Shown: positions 40,746 to 51,017 of the stretch, piece by piece
Numbering within the stretch: position 1 is the first letter of the stretch
Layout: each line of letters begins with the position of its first letter
Assembly (NCBI GenBank): GCA_903872345.1
Contig: CAIQKM010000197.1
Coordinates: 1 to 64,000 of the forward strand
Direction of reading: 5' to 3'
Length of the DNA: 64,000 bases
Origin: an uncultured Verrucomicrobia subdivision 3 bacterium
GTDB taxonomy: Bacteria > Verrucomicrobiota > Verrucomicrobiia > Limisphaerales > UBA11358
Notes under the pieces: generated by a model
The model's input: the letters and a program-made list of their open reading frames with translations, nothing else
Told to the model about the DNA's origin: nothing
Databases searched by the model: none
Translations under genes and position numbers: made by a program

Positions 40746-40763
40746 TACACCGTTCGGTGGATA
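40745..40763 (+). promoter_or_regulatory. 19-bp motif copy 1, upstream of response regulator
   Basis: ATACACCGTTCGGTGGATA, containing the inverted repeat CACCG-TT-CGGTG, starts at the last base of the kinase stop codon and lies 70 bp before the regulator start. It matches a second copy at 41534 in 16 of 19 positions. Candidate operator; function inferred. Confidence 0.4.
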
Positions 40764-40833
40764 GCCGGAAAATGCATTTAAAATTAAACTGGGCGCCAAC
40801 ATGGTTTGCGCGCCCAATCATAATCCCGAAGTC

Positions 40834-41490
40834 ATGACGCGGATTGCCATCGTGGAAGACAACGAGACGATGCGGCAGACTTTGGTGAAGCTCATCGAAG
40901 GCGCGCCCGGCTGCAAATGCGTCTGCGTCTGCGCGTCGGCGGAGGAGGCGCTGGAACAGTTGCCGGCGGCAAAACCCGATGTGGCGCTGATGGACATCCA
41001 CATGCCCGGCCAGACCGGCATTGCCTGCACGGCGCAGTTGACGGCGACGCTGCCGAAATTGCAGGTCATCATGCTGACGGTTTACAAGGATATCCAACTG
41101 ATTTTCCAGGCGCTGAAGGCCGGCGCGTGCGGCTATCTGCTCAAGCGTTCGAGCCGGGAAGAAATTCTCGAAGCCATCGCCGAGGTGCGCGGCGGCGGGG
41201 CGCCGATGACCAGTGAAATTGCCCGGCTGGTGGTGCGCTCCTTCAAAGCCCCGACCAGCGCGCCGACGAGCGAGACCGAGAATCTTTCGGCGCGCGAATA
41301 TGAAATTCTCGGCCTGATCGCCAAGGGGCTTTCCAACAAGGAAATTGGCAGCCAACTCAACATCAGCGCGGCCACGGTCAGCCGCCATCTCGTTCACATC
41401 TACGCCAAACTGCACGTTCGTTGCCGCACCGAGGCGGCGGCGGTTTTTCTGGCCGAAAATCGCCCGCCGGCCGCCCTGCCGGTCTCCTGA
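40834..41490 (+). CDS. NarL/FixJ-type response regulator
   Basis: A 218-residue regulator from the ATG at 40834 (MTRIAIVEDNETMRQTL); an upstream in-frame ATG at 40801 would add 11 uncharacteristic residues. The receiver domain has the phospho-acceptor Asp54 in VALMDIHMPG, the conserved Thr in VIMLTVY and Lys in YLLKRSS. The C-terminal LuxR-type helix-turn-helix reads LSAREYEILGLIAKGLSNKE and IGSQLNISAATVSRHLVHIY. It pairs with the HisKA_3 kinase immediately upstream. Likely targets are the flanking 19-bp motifs and the PATR gene at 41676, but no binding data can be read from sequence. Confidence 0.95.
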   Translation: MTRIAIVEDNETMRQTLVKLIEGAPGCKCVCVCASAEEALEQLPAAKPDVALMDIHMPGQTGIACTAQLTATLPKLQVIMLTVYKDIQLIFQALKAGACGYLLKRSSREEILEAIAEVRGGGAPMTSEIARLVVRSFKAPTSAPTSETENLSAREYEILGLIAKGLSNKEIGSQLNISAATVSRHLVHIYAKLHVRCRTEAAAVFLAENRPPAALPVS

Positions 41491-41533
41491 TGGCGGCTGG
41501 TTTCCCAAGTTCCGCCCGGTGATTTAATCCGGC

Positions 41534-41552
41534 ATACACCATTCGCTGTATA
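41534..41552 (+). promoter_or_regulatory. 19-bp motif copy 2, upstream of PATR gene
   Basis: ATACACCATTCGCTGTATA, with outer dyad TACA...TGTA, differs from the copy at 40745 in three positions. It lies 124 bp before the PATR gene at 41676 and 44 bp after the regulator stop. Candidate operator; function inferred. Confidence 0.4.
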
Positions 41553-41675
41553 TCCCAAACGGCGAAGAAAAGTTAATCTTCACTCGTCCCATGAATATCC
41601 TGGCCGAGTTTTGGCATCCCATTTCGGCGGCATCTTCATGGGGCCAGCCAAACTACAACCATCAGCAACCTAACC

Positions 41676-44600
41676 ATGAAAACAAAATTCACCTTGAGCC
41701 ATTACTCCGCGCTCATTTTGACCGCGCTGTGCCTGTTTTCCGCCGTCAGCGCACGATCGGCCGCCCAATTTTTCAGCGGCACCAACGCCGTGCTCAACTG
41801 GGATAACGGCACGACCCCCAACTGGGGCAACGTCACCGGCGGGCCTTACAATACCACCTGGGCCAACGGCAACGACGCCGTTTTCCAAGGCACCGCCGCC
41901 ACGGTGACCAATTTGGGCGTTAGCGCCAACAGCCTTATGTTCAGCACGGCCAGTTATATCATTACCAGTAACACGATTACCCTGACGGGGGCGGCGCCAA
42001 AGATCACCAACACCGTTACCGCCACGCTGGCGGCCTCCCTGGCCGGTACGGGCGGGATTACCAAATATGGCACGGGCACGCTGACGCTTTCGGGCTCCAA
42101 CACGTTTACCGGCCCCCTGACGAATAACTCCGGCGGCGCGGTGACCGCCATTGTGGTGGCCAACAGCAATGCGTTGAGCGCCACTACGGTGGTCGTGGGC
42201 TCGGGGGGCGGCGGCGGCAATGCCGTGAACATCGGCAGCGGCGTCGTTACCTCGCCGCAAAGCACCATTTATTTGCAGGCGGCCAGCGGGGCGCGGGCCG
42301 CCTTGGGGAACAATGGCGCGGTCACGGCGACCTGGGGCGGGGATGTGGTTTTTACGGTCGCGGATAATTCCATCCCGCAGATTTACGCCAACGGTGGCGC
42401 CCTGAATATTCTCGGCAATGTTCGCGGCACCAGTCCGGTGGCGGGGGTGCTTTTGCGCGGTGCCGGCACGGGCAAGATTTACGGCAACGTCTGGGCGACG
42501 AATTCGTTCGTCTTCGTGGCGGACGGCGGCAACTGGACGATTTTCTCCAACAGCAACCTTTGGAGTGTCTTCCAAATCAACGGCGGCACGCTCAAGCTGG
42601 GCACCAACGACGCGCTGTGCACGACCGGCGCATTGGCGCTGGGGCAGGGCAATGGCAATGCGTTTGCCTTTGACATGAACGGGTTTAGCCAAACCGTTCC
42701 GGTTGTAACCAACAATATCGGCACCGTGGTCAATCTCTTCACCAACAGCAGCGCCAATCCCTCCGTTTTCACCGTCAACGCGACGGCGGCCAACAGCCGG
42801 ATCGCCCCCAGCGGCGCCGGGAACATCATTGTGAGCGGGCCGATCTCGCTGGTTAAAAATGGTTCGTTCCAATTGGCGCTCGGGGCGGCGAACACCTACA
42901 CCGGTACCAATACCATCAACGGCGGCACCTTGCTCATTACCAATGTGGGCACGCTGGGCAATACGGCGAATCCGCTCTTCGTGAACGCCGGCACGCTGAA
43001 TCTTGGTGCTTCCAGCCAGACTGTTGGTGATGTTTCGGTCGTCAGTGGTACGATCACCAACGGCACGTTGACCGGCAATTCCTTCACGGTTCAAAGCGGG
43101 ACGATCTATGGGGTGCTCGCCGGGGCGGGGGTTTTGAACAAGACCACCTCGGGCACGCTGACTTTGGGCGGCGCGAATACCTACAGCGGGGCGACCACCG
43201 TGACCGGCGGCAAGGTCATTGGCGTTACGGGCGGTTCCTGCGGCAGCGCATTCAGTTTCGCCCCGGGGGCGGGTGCGGCAACGACCAACAGCGTGCTTAT
43301 TAAGACGGCGGGCGGTCAGTGGACCTGCGGCGGGCTCACGGAAACGGCCGGCAGCGGCGCTGTTTATGCCGAGTTTAACTACGGCACCATTGCCAGCCCC
43401 AGCACCACCACGGCACCGGTGTTGGTGAACGGCACTTGCAGTGTCAACGGCACATTGAATGTGATTGTTACCGGCGGCATCGGCTGGGCTTCCGGCCAGG
43501 TTTATCCGCTGCTGCAAATTATTGGCAGCGCGCCCGCGAGCATCACTTTGAACTTGGTGGCGACGCCGAACGGCGTCATCGGCGGTTCTTTGAGCTATGA
43601 TCCGGTGGCGCAGATCATCAGCTACACCGCCGGCAGCGCGCCGCGCTCCCTGACGTGGAACACGGGTAACGGCCTGTGGGATATCAACACCACGGCCGAC
43701 TGGCTGGACGCGAATTTGAATGTCACGAAATTCCAGCAACTTGATTTGCCGACTTTTGGCGACGCGCCCGGCGCTGGGAATTTCATCGTCACGAACAATT
43801 CGGCGGTGAATCCGTCGAGCCTGACGGTTAGCAACAGTGTGGCCAATTACACATTCACCGGCAGTGGCGCCATTACCGGCAGCGGGGCCTTGACCAAATC
43901 CGGTATCGCCAGCCTGACGCTCGCCACCGCCAATACTTACTCCGGTGGCACGGTGGTGAGCAACGGCACGCTGGTTCTGGCCAATGGCGGCGCCCTCGGT
44001 TCGGGCGCGTTGGATATTGAAGGTGGCAGTCTCGACAGCGGCGCGGCCAATCTGGTCAACGCCAACAATAATCCGGTGACCTTGGACAATGACCTGGTCT
44101 TCCTTGGCTCGCAAAATCTGAATATGGGTGGCGGGGTGATTACCCTTACGGCCAACCGTCAGATCATTGTCAGCAACAATACGTTCACCGTTGGCGGTTC
44201 CCTGTCCGGCTCCGGTTTGACGCTCACCAAATCCGGCCCCGGCACCTTGCGTCAGGGCGCGGCCAACGCACTCGGTGGCGTGGCGCTGACCGTCAATCAA
44301 GGGGTGGTTGATTTGAACGGCACGGCCTTGGGCGTCACCGGTTTTGCCGGCGCGACCAACGGCGCCGTTTTGAACAACGGCGGCACCGGGCAGGTCGTGT
44401 TAACCATTGGCAACAATAACGGTGGCGGCACGTTTGCCGGCACGGTGGCCGACAATTCAACGGGTTCCGGCACTTTGGCGGTGGCCAAGGTGGGCACCGG
44501 ATCGGTGGTCTGGACCGGCAGCAACAGTTACTCCGGCAACACGACGATCACCAGCGGCAATGGTTGCCTGTTTGCCGCGGGCAATCCTTATGCTTTCGGC

Positions 44601-46001
44601 GCCACCAACGGTGAAGTGACGCAGATGGAGGACAATGACTCTGTTCGTTTGCAGGGCAACATTACGGTGGCGGGCAAGACGATTAACATCCGCGGCACCG
44701 GCGGCGGTCCCAGCGGCGGCAACGGGAACGGCGCGTTGCAGGGGGCGACGGGGCAGACGAATGTTTGGGCCGGCATTGTTCGATTGGGTGCCGCCGGCAG
44801 CGCCAATCCGGCGCGGTTGGGGGTCTATCCCGGCTCGATCGGTGAGCTGGTTGTGGCCGGCCCGCTGGTGGATGGGTTGACCGCTTCCGGTGCGGCGCTG
44901 GGATTGGTGGTGAATTGTGATACCTACGGCTCGACCGTTTTGATCAGCACGCCGGCGGGATTGAATACCTACTCCGGTCAGACGCAATTGGGGCGCGGTA
45001 TCTTGCTGTTGGGCGCGACCAACACGCTCCCGGCCACCAACGTGCTTAATGTCGGCACCGCCGGCAGTTTGACCGCCACCTTCGACCTCAACGGTTTTGA
45101 CCAAATTGTCGGCGGTCTGACCCATAGCGGCGCCAATGTGGCAACGGTGCAAAATTCCGGGGCCACGACCAATACGCTGACCGTCAATCAAAACACGACG
45201 TTGAGCTACTCCGGCGCCATCGCCGGCGGCACGGCGATAAATCTGGTGAAAACCGGCAGCGGCCAATTGACGCTTCTGGGTGACACCAGCGGCTGGAATG
45301 GATTGACCACCGTCAGCAACGGCACGCTGCTGGCCAATAACCCCTCCGGCTCGACGGGCTCGGGGAGCGTATCCGTGTATGGCGGCACGCTGGGTGGCAA
45401 TGGTTATATTGCCGGCCCGGTATCGGTCTATGCCGGCGGCACGCTGGCGCCCGGTTCCAATTCGCTGGAAACCCTGATCATTGCCAGCGATCTGACCTTG
45501 AGTCCCGGTTCCACCAGTACCTTTGAAGTCAATGGCGACACCTCGGCCAACAGTCAGGTTATCGTTTACGGCAACGCGACCTACGCCGGCGGTTTGAATA
45601 TTGTGACCAATGGCACGTTTACGCCGGGCCAGACGTTTACCTTGTTCTCCGGCGGCAATACGGCCGGCACGCCGAGCAACTTCAGCAGCATCACGGGTTC
45701 ACCGGGAACGGGCCTGGCCTGGAGCTTCACCAACGGGGTCCTCAGCGTGGTGTCAGGTGTCAGCTATGCCGGTAATCCCACGAACATTACCGCCACCGTA
45801 TCCGGCAATCAATTGACCCTGTCCTGGCCGGCGACGCATCTCGGCTGGATTTTGCAGGCGCAAACCAACGCGTTGACGGTGGGCTTGACCACGCCGACGA
45901 ACACCTGGTTTGACGTGGCCGGCAGTGATGCCAGCAATACCAACGTCATCAACATCAATCCGGCCAATCCGACGGTGTTTTACCGTCTGCGGCTGCCTTG
46001 A
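41676..46001 (+). CDS. Secreted PATR beta-strand repeat protein
   Basis: A 1441-residue protein with signal peptide (SALILTALCLFSAVSARSAA). The mature part is two PATR blocks, each beginning with a W...W/NW module (near residues 35 and 660; SLTWNTGNGLWDINTTADW). Repeats such as GANTYSGATTVTGGKV and TANTYSGGTVVSNGTL are separated by variable Gly/Asn-rich sequence. A stretch near residue 1350 (GQTFTLFSGGNTAGTPSNFS) closely parallels the end of the 2314-residue protein at 6456. No outer-membrane barrel is present, and the C-terminus is the shared block ending FYRLRLP. It probably forms a right-handed beta-helix at the cell surface. It is the first gene after the response regulator. Confidence 0.9.
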   Translation: MKTKFTLSHYSALILTALCLFSAVSARSAAQFFSGTNAVLNWDNGTTPNWGNVTGGPYNTTWANGNDAVFQGTAATVTNLGVSANSLMFSTASYIITSNTITLTGAAPKITNTVTATLAASLAGTGGITKYGTGTLTLSGSNTFTGPLTNNSGGAVTAIVVANSNALSATTVVVGSGGGGGNAVNIGSGVVTSPQSTIYLQAASGARAALGNNGAVTATWGGDVVFTVADNSIPQIYANGGALNILGNVRGTSPVAGVLLRGAGTGKIYGNVWATNSFVFVADGGNWTIFSNSNLWSVFQINGGTLKLGTNDALCTTGALALGQGNGNAFAFDMNGFSQTVPVVTNNIGTVVNLFTNSSANPSVFTVNATAANSRIAPSGAGNIIVSGPISLVKNGSFQLALGAANTYTGTNTINGGTLLITNVGTLGNTANPLFVNAGTLNLGASSQTVGDVSVVSGTITNGTLTGNSFTVQSGTIYGVLAGAGVLNKTTSGTLTLGGANTYSGATTVTGGKVIGVTGGSCGSAFSFAPGAGAATTNSVLIKTAGGQWTCGGLTETAGSGAVYAEFNYGTIASPSTTTAPVLVNGTCSVNGTLNVIVTGGIGWASGQVYPLLQIIGSAPASITLNLVATPNGVIGGSLSYDPVAQIISYTAGSAPRSLTWNTGNGLWDINTTADWLDANLNVTKFQQLDLPTFGDAPGAGNFIVTNNSAVNPSSLTVSNSVANYTFTGSGAITGSGALTKSGIASLTLATANTYSGGTVVSNGTLVLANGGALGSGALDIEGGSLDSGAANLVNANNNPVTLDNDLVFLGSQNLNMGGGVITLTANRQIIVSNNTFTVGGSLSGSGLTLTKSGPGTLRQGAANALGGVALTVNQGVVDLNGTALGVTGFAGATNGAVLNNGGTGQVVLTIGNNNGGGTFAGTVADNSTGSGTLAVAKVGTGSVVWTGSNSYSGNTTITSGNGCLFAAGNPYAFGATNGEVTQMEDNDSVRLQGNITVAGKTINIRGTGGGPSGGNGNGALQGATGQTNVWAGIVRLGAAGSANPARLGVYPGSIGELVVAGPLVDGLTASGAALGLVVNCDTYGSTVLISTPAGLNTYSGQTQLGRGILLLGATNTLPATNVLNVGTAGSLTATFDLNGFDQIVGGLTHSGANVATVQNSGATTNTLTVNQNTTLSYSGAIAGGTAINLVKTGSGQLTLLGDTSGWNGLTTVSNGTLLANNPSGSTGSGSVSVYGGTLGGNGYIAGPVSVYAGGTLAPGSNSLETLIIASDLTLSPGSTSTFEVNGDTSANSQVIVYGNATYAGGLNIVTNGTFTPGQTFTLFSGGNTAGTPSNFSSITGSPGTGLAWSFTNGVLSVVSGVSYAGNPTNITATVSGNQLTLSWPATHLGWILQAQTNALTVGLTTPTNTWFDVAGSDASNTNVININPANPTVFYRLRLP

Positions 46002-46016
46002 GCCGATGAAAGATTT

Positions 46017-46036
46017 GTCACCTTGGGTTGGGTGAC
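46017..46036 (+). terminator. Small hairpin after PATR gene
   Basis: GTCACC and GGTGAC form a perfect 6-bp stem around TTGGGTTG, 16 bp after the stop. No T-tract follows, so it may only protect the mRNA end. Confidence 0.35.
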
Positions 46037-46045
46037 GATGGGGTG

Positions 46046-46076
46046 GAAGGGCCGGCCTGGGTTGGGCCGGCCCTTC
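46046..46076 (+). terminator. Strong hairpin between PATR and pseudopilin genes
   Basis: GAAGGGCCGGCC and GGCCGGCCCTTC form a perfect 12-bp stem with a 7-base loop, followed only by TTTC. The weak T-tail allows read-through into the pseudopilin gene 33 bp later. Confidence 0.6.
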
Positions 46077-46108
46077 TTTCAAGTCAGATCATTGCCACCG
46101 GTTTAACC

Positions 46109-46924
<816 letters not shown>

Positions 46925-47007
46925 TTGCGTAATAATTGCATGGCCACACCGAAATATCTTCCAACCGGCAATATTGGCGGTTGCGGTCAGCTCTTGATTT
47001 GCCACGT

Positions 47008-50000
47008 ATGAAAAACGAAGGCCGCATGAAATTTATTTTTAAAATCATATTGGCGGTTCTGTGCTGGCCATGGCTGATGGCGTCTGGAAAAGCGGCGGTC
47101 ATCACTTGGGGCAACGCCATAACCATCACCAACGACGCGGACATTTCGACCAACGGCAATTTTGAATACGGCGGCTATTTTGCGCCCACGACGGCGGCGG
47201 TAACCCTTAACGGGGTCACCTTCACCGGTTCGGGGGGCAGTCACAATTTCGGCGTCAGTGTCACCACGGCTTTTGCCAATGGTGGCACGGCCTACAGCGG
47301 CATGGGCGCGGGCACGGGGCTTTCGGCCAATTACCAGACGCTGCTCGGCGGTTGCGTCTATGGTTCGACCAATCTGAATTCCATCACGCTGAACAATCTG
47401 AAAATCGGCGGTCAATACACCATCCAGTTGTGGATCAATGACAGTCGCAGTAACGGGGCAAACAGTTCGAATACGGTCACTGGCGGCAACAGCGTGAATT
47501 TGGATTACAACAACAAAAATGCGGTTGGCGGGGTCGGGCAATATGCCTTGGGGACTTTTATCGCGGATTACCCGAATCTCACCTTCTATTTGCAGAGCCA
47601 TCAATCCGGCCAGTTCAATGCGCTGCAATTGCGGAGCCTCCCGGCTACCGCTGCCACGTTGGCGCCGATTACCAATGTCGCGGTCAGCGTGAACACCACG
47701 CAGTCCTTGCGCACGGTGGATCGGCGTCTGTTTGCGTTGAACACCGCCATTTATGACGCCAGCCTGTCGGGTTCGGCATCCATTCCGCTCTTGTTTGAAA
47801 TGGGCAATCAGGCGCTGCGCTGGCCCGGCGGCGGTTATGGCGATTCCTGGTTGCTGTCCACCGAGGCGCAGCGGCCGAGTTCGCAGCCGCGCTTGACGAA
47901 TTTTCTGTATATCATCAAGAGCACCGGGGCGGCGGCCTCGATGATTGCCAATTACGGCAGTGGCGCACCGCAGGACGCCGCGAGTTTGGTGGCCGCGTGC
48001 AATCTGACCAACAAGGTGTACTGCCAGAACTGGGAGATTGGCAATGAAACCTTTGGCACGTGGGAGCGGGATCAAATCGTGCCGCCGTTCTACACCAACG
48101 ACATTTTGAATCTCCCGTCCCTGGCGAACAAACTCTACACGCCCACGAACAATATTTCGGTTTATTTCCGCAGCCAGTTGTCCGCCGCCACGCTGACGAC
48201 GCTGACCAATTACCAGGTTTCCGGCTCCAGTTATGCGGCGGCGCTGGCGGCGGCGCTGGTTGGCGACATTAACAACGTCGTTAATAATATTTCGCCTTTT
48301 TCCATTTATAAACAGGATACCAACCGTTTTGCCGGCGTCACGTTTCGCGCCCTGACGTGGACGAATCTGGCGTTGCCGATTCCCAACGCCGGGCAGGATT
48401 TGAACAACCGGATGACCCTGGAGGACGCCTATCCGGAACTGGCGCAACTCACGCCGGCCGTCAATCTCGCCACCAACTGGCCGAATGTTTATCTGCCGCA
48501 CGACCCGTGGACCTATGCGCAGCGGTTCGCACAGTATTACACGCAAATGAAGGCGGTGGATCCCACGATCAAGATCGGCGCGCTGGCGGTGCCCAACGAA
48601 ACGTCCTACGGCAACGGCTACACCCAGCATTTTGCAGTGAACCCGCGCACGGGGGTGACGAATTACGGCTGGACGCCGGTCATGCTCGCCACCTTAAAAA
48701 CCTTGGGGATCATGCCGGACAGCTTGATTTATCACAACTATGCCGTCTCCGGTGATGCCGCGTTGCTGCAATGGTCCACCATTTTGACCAATGACTCCGC
48801 CGCCTTGCGGCAGATGCTGGCGGACTACTACAGTCCGGCGGCGAGCAATATTGATCTGTGCATCACCGAAATGGGGCCGGACATCAGCGACCAGAGTTCC
48901 ACCAGCCTCGTCGGCGGATTGTTCTATGCGGACAACTCCGGGCAGGCCGTGCAGTCGGGTTTTAATGAACGTCTTTGGTGGAGTTTTCGCAACGGCGCCG
49001 GGGCGGTCGCCGCCAATACCAACATCTATGGGTGGCGTAACATGGCGGATTACGGCATGGTCGCCGGTTCCGGTTCGCCGGCATCAAACCGGTATCCGGA
49101 TTTCTATTGCTTTAAGCTGACGCAATACTTCGCGCGCGGCGTGGAAACGGTATTGCCCGTGACCAACAGTTCGCTCCTGCTGGCCGCCTACGCGGTGAAG
49201 CAGACGAACGGATCATTGCGATTGCTGGTGGTCAACAAGAGCGCCACGGTCAACGTCGTCGGCAACTTTAGCCTGCCCGGATATGTGGCGGACGGGAACG
49301 CCACCGCTTACAGTTACGGCATTCCGCAGGACGAAATGGTGCGCACCAACGGCTCCGGCCTGACGGATATTGCCGTGACGAATTTCACCCTCATGAGTCC
49401 CTCGAAGTTTAGCTACACGTTCGCGCCTTATTCGGCCACGGTGATCGTTCTCTCGCCGCCGTCCCCGCCGGTCACGAAGCAATATCAAACGCGGATTACC
49501 TTCACGAACTATCTGCGCGGTGAAATCCTGACCAACTTTCCCGTGCTGGTGGTTTTGCGCACCAATCTGCCGGGATTTGATTACCATACCTTCGCTGCCG
49601 CCAGCGGCGGCGACCTGCGCTTCAAAAGTGGCGATGGCGCGACCGAATTAAACTACGAAATTGAACAGTGGAATCCGGGCGGGAATTCCTACGTATGGGT
49701 GCAGGTGCCGCGTTTCACGAACAACTGTTCGGTGCTGGCGCAGTGGGGTGGTTTTAATGGCAGCACCGCCCCCGCTTACACGACCAACGGGGCGACGTGG
49801 AGCAACGGATTCCTTGGCGTCTGGCATCTGGACGAGGTGTTCGGCCAGCATCGTGATTCCACGGCCAACCGGGGATCGACGCGCTCGGTGCAGGCGGTCG
49901 GCCAGGGTTTTCCCGTCGGTGCGGTGGGCGGCGGTGATGATTTTAATGACCTGACGGTATATAGCAGCTATTACATCCAATTGTACGGCGGGGTGAACGA

Positions 50001-50721
50001 TTACGTCAGCCTGCCGAATCTTGGCACCAATGCGCAGGTGACGGTCGAATGCTGGGCGAACCTGAACGCCGTGCCACCGGACACGCTGCGCGGTTTGGTG
50101 TCCGCCGATCCGTGGGCGACCGGCATTACGGATTTCCGGTGCAACAACAGTCTGCAAGTGCAGGCGGCAAATTACAATGGCACCACGCTGACGTCCCCGG
50201 CCAATTCCATTGCCGTGAGCAACTGGTTTTATTCGGGCTATGTGATGGCGGGTGCTGGCAGTGGAAATTTCCGCCTGTTTCTAAACGGCACGAACGTCGC
50301 CACCGGCACCGGCGCAACGCCCTGCGATAATTCCAGCCTGACCGTCGCCCGCGAATACGGCGGCCGGTACCTCAACGCCCGCATGGACGAGGTGCGCATT
50401 TCCAACGTCGCCCGCTCAACCAACTGGCTGTGGGCGACTTATCTGAACATCGCGTCCAACACGGTTTTCAGTTCGGCGGATACGGTTGCCAGTATTGGCG
50501 TCCTGGGCACTAATATTACACTCGTCACCTTGGGCAATTCATTGATGCTATCCTGGCCGGCGGATCACATCGGTTGGCGCTTGCAGGTGCAGACCAATTC
50601 GCTTGCGCAGGGCCTCGGTTCCAATTGGACGGATGTGCCCGGCGCCACGACCACCAACCAACTGACGATGCCAATCGGTTTGACCAACGGGGCGGTGTTT
50701 TATCGGATGATCTACCCGTGA
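47008..50721 (+). CDS. Secreted clan-A glycosidase (arabinofuranosidase-like) with DUF2341/LamG tail
   Basis: About 1237 residues from the ATG at 47008 (47026 is also possible), with signal IFKIILAVLCWPWLMASGKAA. Residues 22-215 form a beta-sandwich without a familiar name (NGVTFTGSGGSHNFG, GQYTIQLWINDSR). A TIM-barrel glycosidase follows (about 215-820) with the clan-A acid/base pattern NWEIGNETFG near 342 and a likely nucleophile in ITEMGPD near 618, as in GH39/GH51-type arabinofuranosidases. Then come DUF2341 (826-920), LamG (937-1140; SNGFLGVWHLDE) and the shared C-terminal block ending FYRMIYP. Substrate is uncertain; alpha-L-arabinofuranoside or beta-xyloside is the best guess. Confidence 0.8.
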   Translation: MKNEGRMKFIFKIILAVLCWPWLMASGKAAVITWGNAITITNDADISTNGNFEYGGYFAPTTAAVTLNGVTFTGSGGSHNFGVSVTTAFANGGTAYSGMGAGTGLSANYQTLLGGCVYGSTNLNSITLNNLKIGGQYTIQLWINDSRSNGANSSNTVTGGNSVNLDYNNKNAVGGVGQYALGTFIADYPNLTFYLQSHQSGQFNALQLRSLPATAATLAPITNVAVSVNTTQSLRTVDRRLFALNTAIYDASLSGSASIPLLFEMGNQALRWPGGGYGDSWLLSTEAQRPSSQPRLTNFLYIIKSTGAAASMIANYGSGAPQDAASLVAACNLTNKVYCQNWEIGNETFGTWERDQIVPPFYTNDILNLPSLANKLYTPTNNISVYFRSQLSAATLTTLTNYQVSGSSYAAALAAALVGDINNVVNNISPFSIYKQDTNRFAGVTFRALTWTNLALPIPNAGQDLNNRMTLEDAYPELAQLTPAVNLATNWPNVYLPHDPWTYAQRFAQYYTQMKAVDPTIKIGALAVPNETSYGNGYTQHFAVNPRTGVTNYGWTPVMLATLKTLGIMPDSLIYHNYAVSGDAALLQWSTILTNDSAALRQMLADYYSPAASNIDLCITEMGPDISDQSSTSLVGGLFYADNSGQAVQSGFNERLWWSFRNGAGAVAANTNIYGWRNMADYGMVAGSGSPASNRYPDFYCFKLTQYFARGVETVLPVTNSSLLLAAYAVKQTNGSLRLLVVNKSATVNVVGNFSLPGYVADGNATAYSYGIPQDEMVRTNGSGLTDIAVTNFTLMSPSKFSYTFAPYSATVIVLSPPSPPVTKQYQTRITFTNYLRGEILTNFPVLVVLRTNLPGFDYHTFAAASGGDLRFKSGDGATELNYEIEQWNPGGNSYVWVQVPRFTNNCSVLAQWGGFNGSTAPAYTTNGATWSNGFLGVWHLDEVFGQHRDSTANRGSTRSVQAVGQGFPVGAVGGGDDFNDLTVYSSYYIQLYGGVNDYVSLPNLGTNAQVTVECWANLNAVPPDTLRGLVSADPWATGITDFRCNNSLQVQAANYNGTTLTSPANSIAVSNWFYSGYVMAGAGSGNFRLFLNGTNVATGTGATPCDNSSLTVAREYGGRYLNARMDEVRISNVARSTNWLWATYLNIASNTVFSSADTVASIGVLGTNITLVTLGNSLMLSWPADHIGWRLQVQTNSLAQGLGSNWTDVPGATTTNQLTMPIGLTNGAVFYRMIYP

Positions 50722-51017
50722 GGAGACAAAGTGCTTACTACCCGAAAGAGTCTTTGCCAATCGGATGCCGATGGCATTTCCTGTGCAGAATACCCCCCAT
50801 TATGAATGTTCCGCCACTTGCTTCCATAACCGTCTCCCAATTCGGCTTGCGGTGGCGGCTCGACCGCGATCCGTTAGCCGGAAAAGCGGTATTGACGACG
50901 AGCACGGGTGGTGGCAGCCGACAGCTCTGCGCTCGGTGACATTGCCAACTGCAAAACATGCGCTACGCTGAAGTGAATTCTGTTATGGCTAAGGTGCAAG
51001 AGACTGACCGTTACACT
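50722..51017. other. 296-bp gap, nothing assignable
   Basis: No family-like reading frame. A 45-codon frame near 50801 and the in-frame extension upstream of 51018 lack recognisable features. A promoter for the glycosidase run is expected here but could not be placed. Confidence 0.4.

Noticed and set aside
41670-44300. 876-codon minus-strand frame
   Set aside because: Antisense of a PATR repeat gene, where GC-rich repeats keep the opposite frame open. The long minus frames at 19923-21533, 46987-48630 and 38736-40349 were rejected for the same reason.
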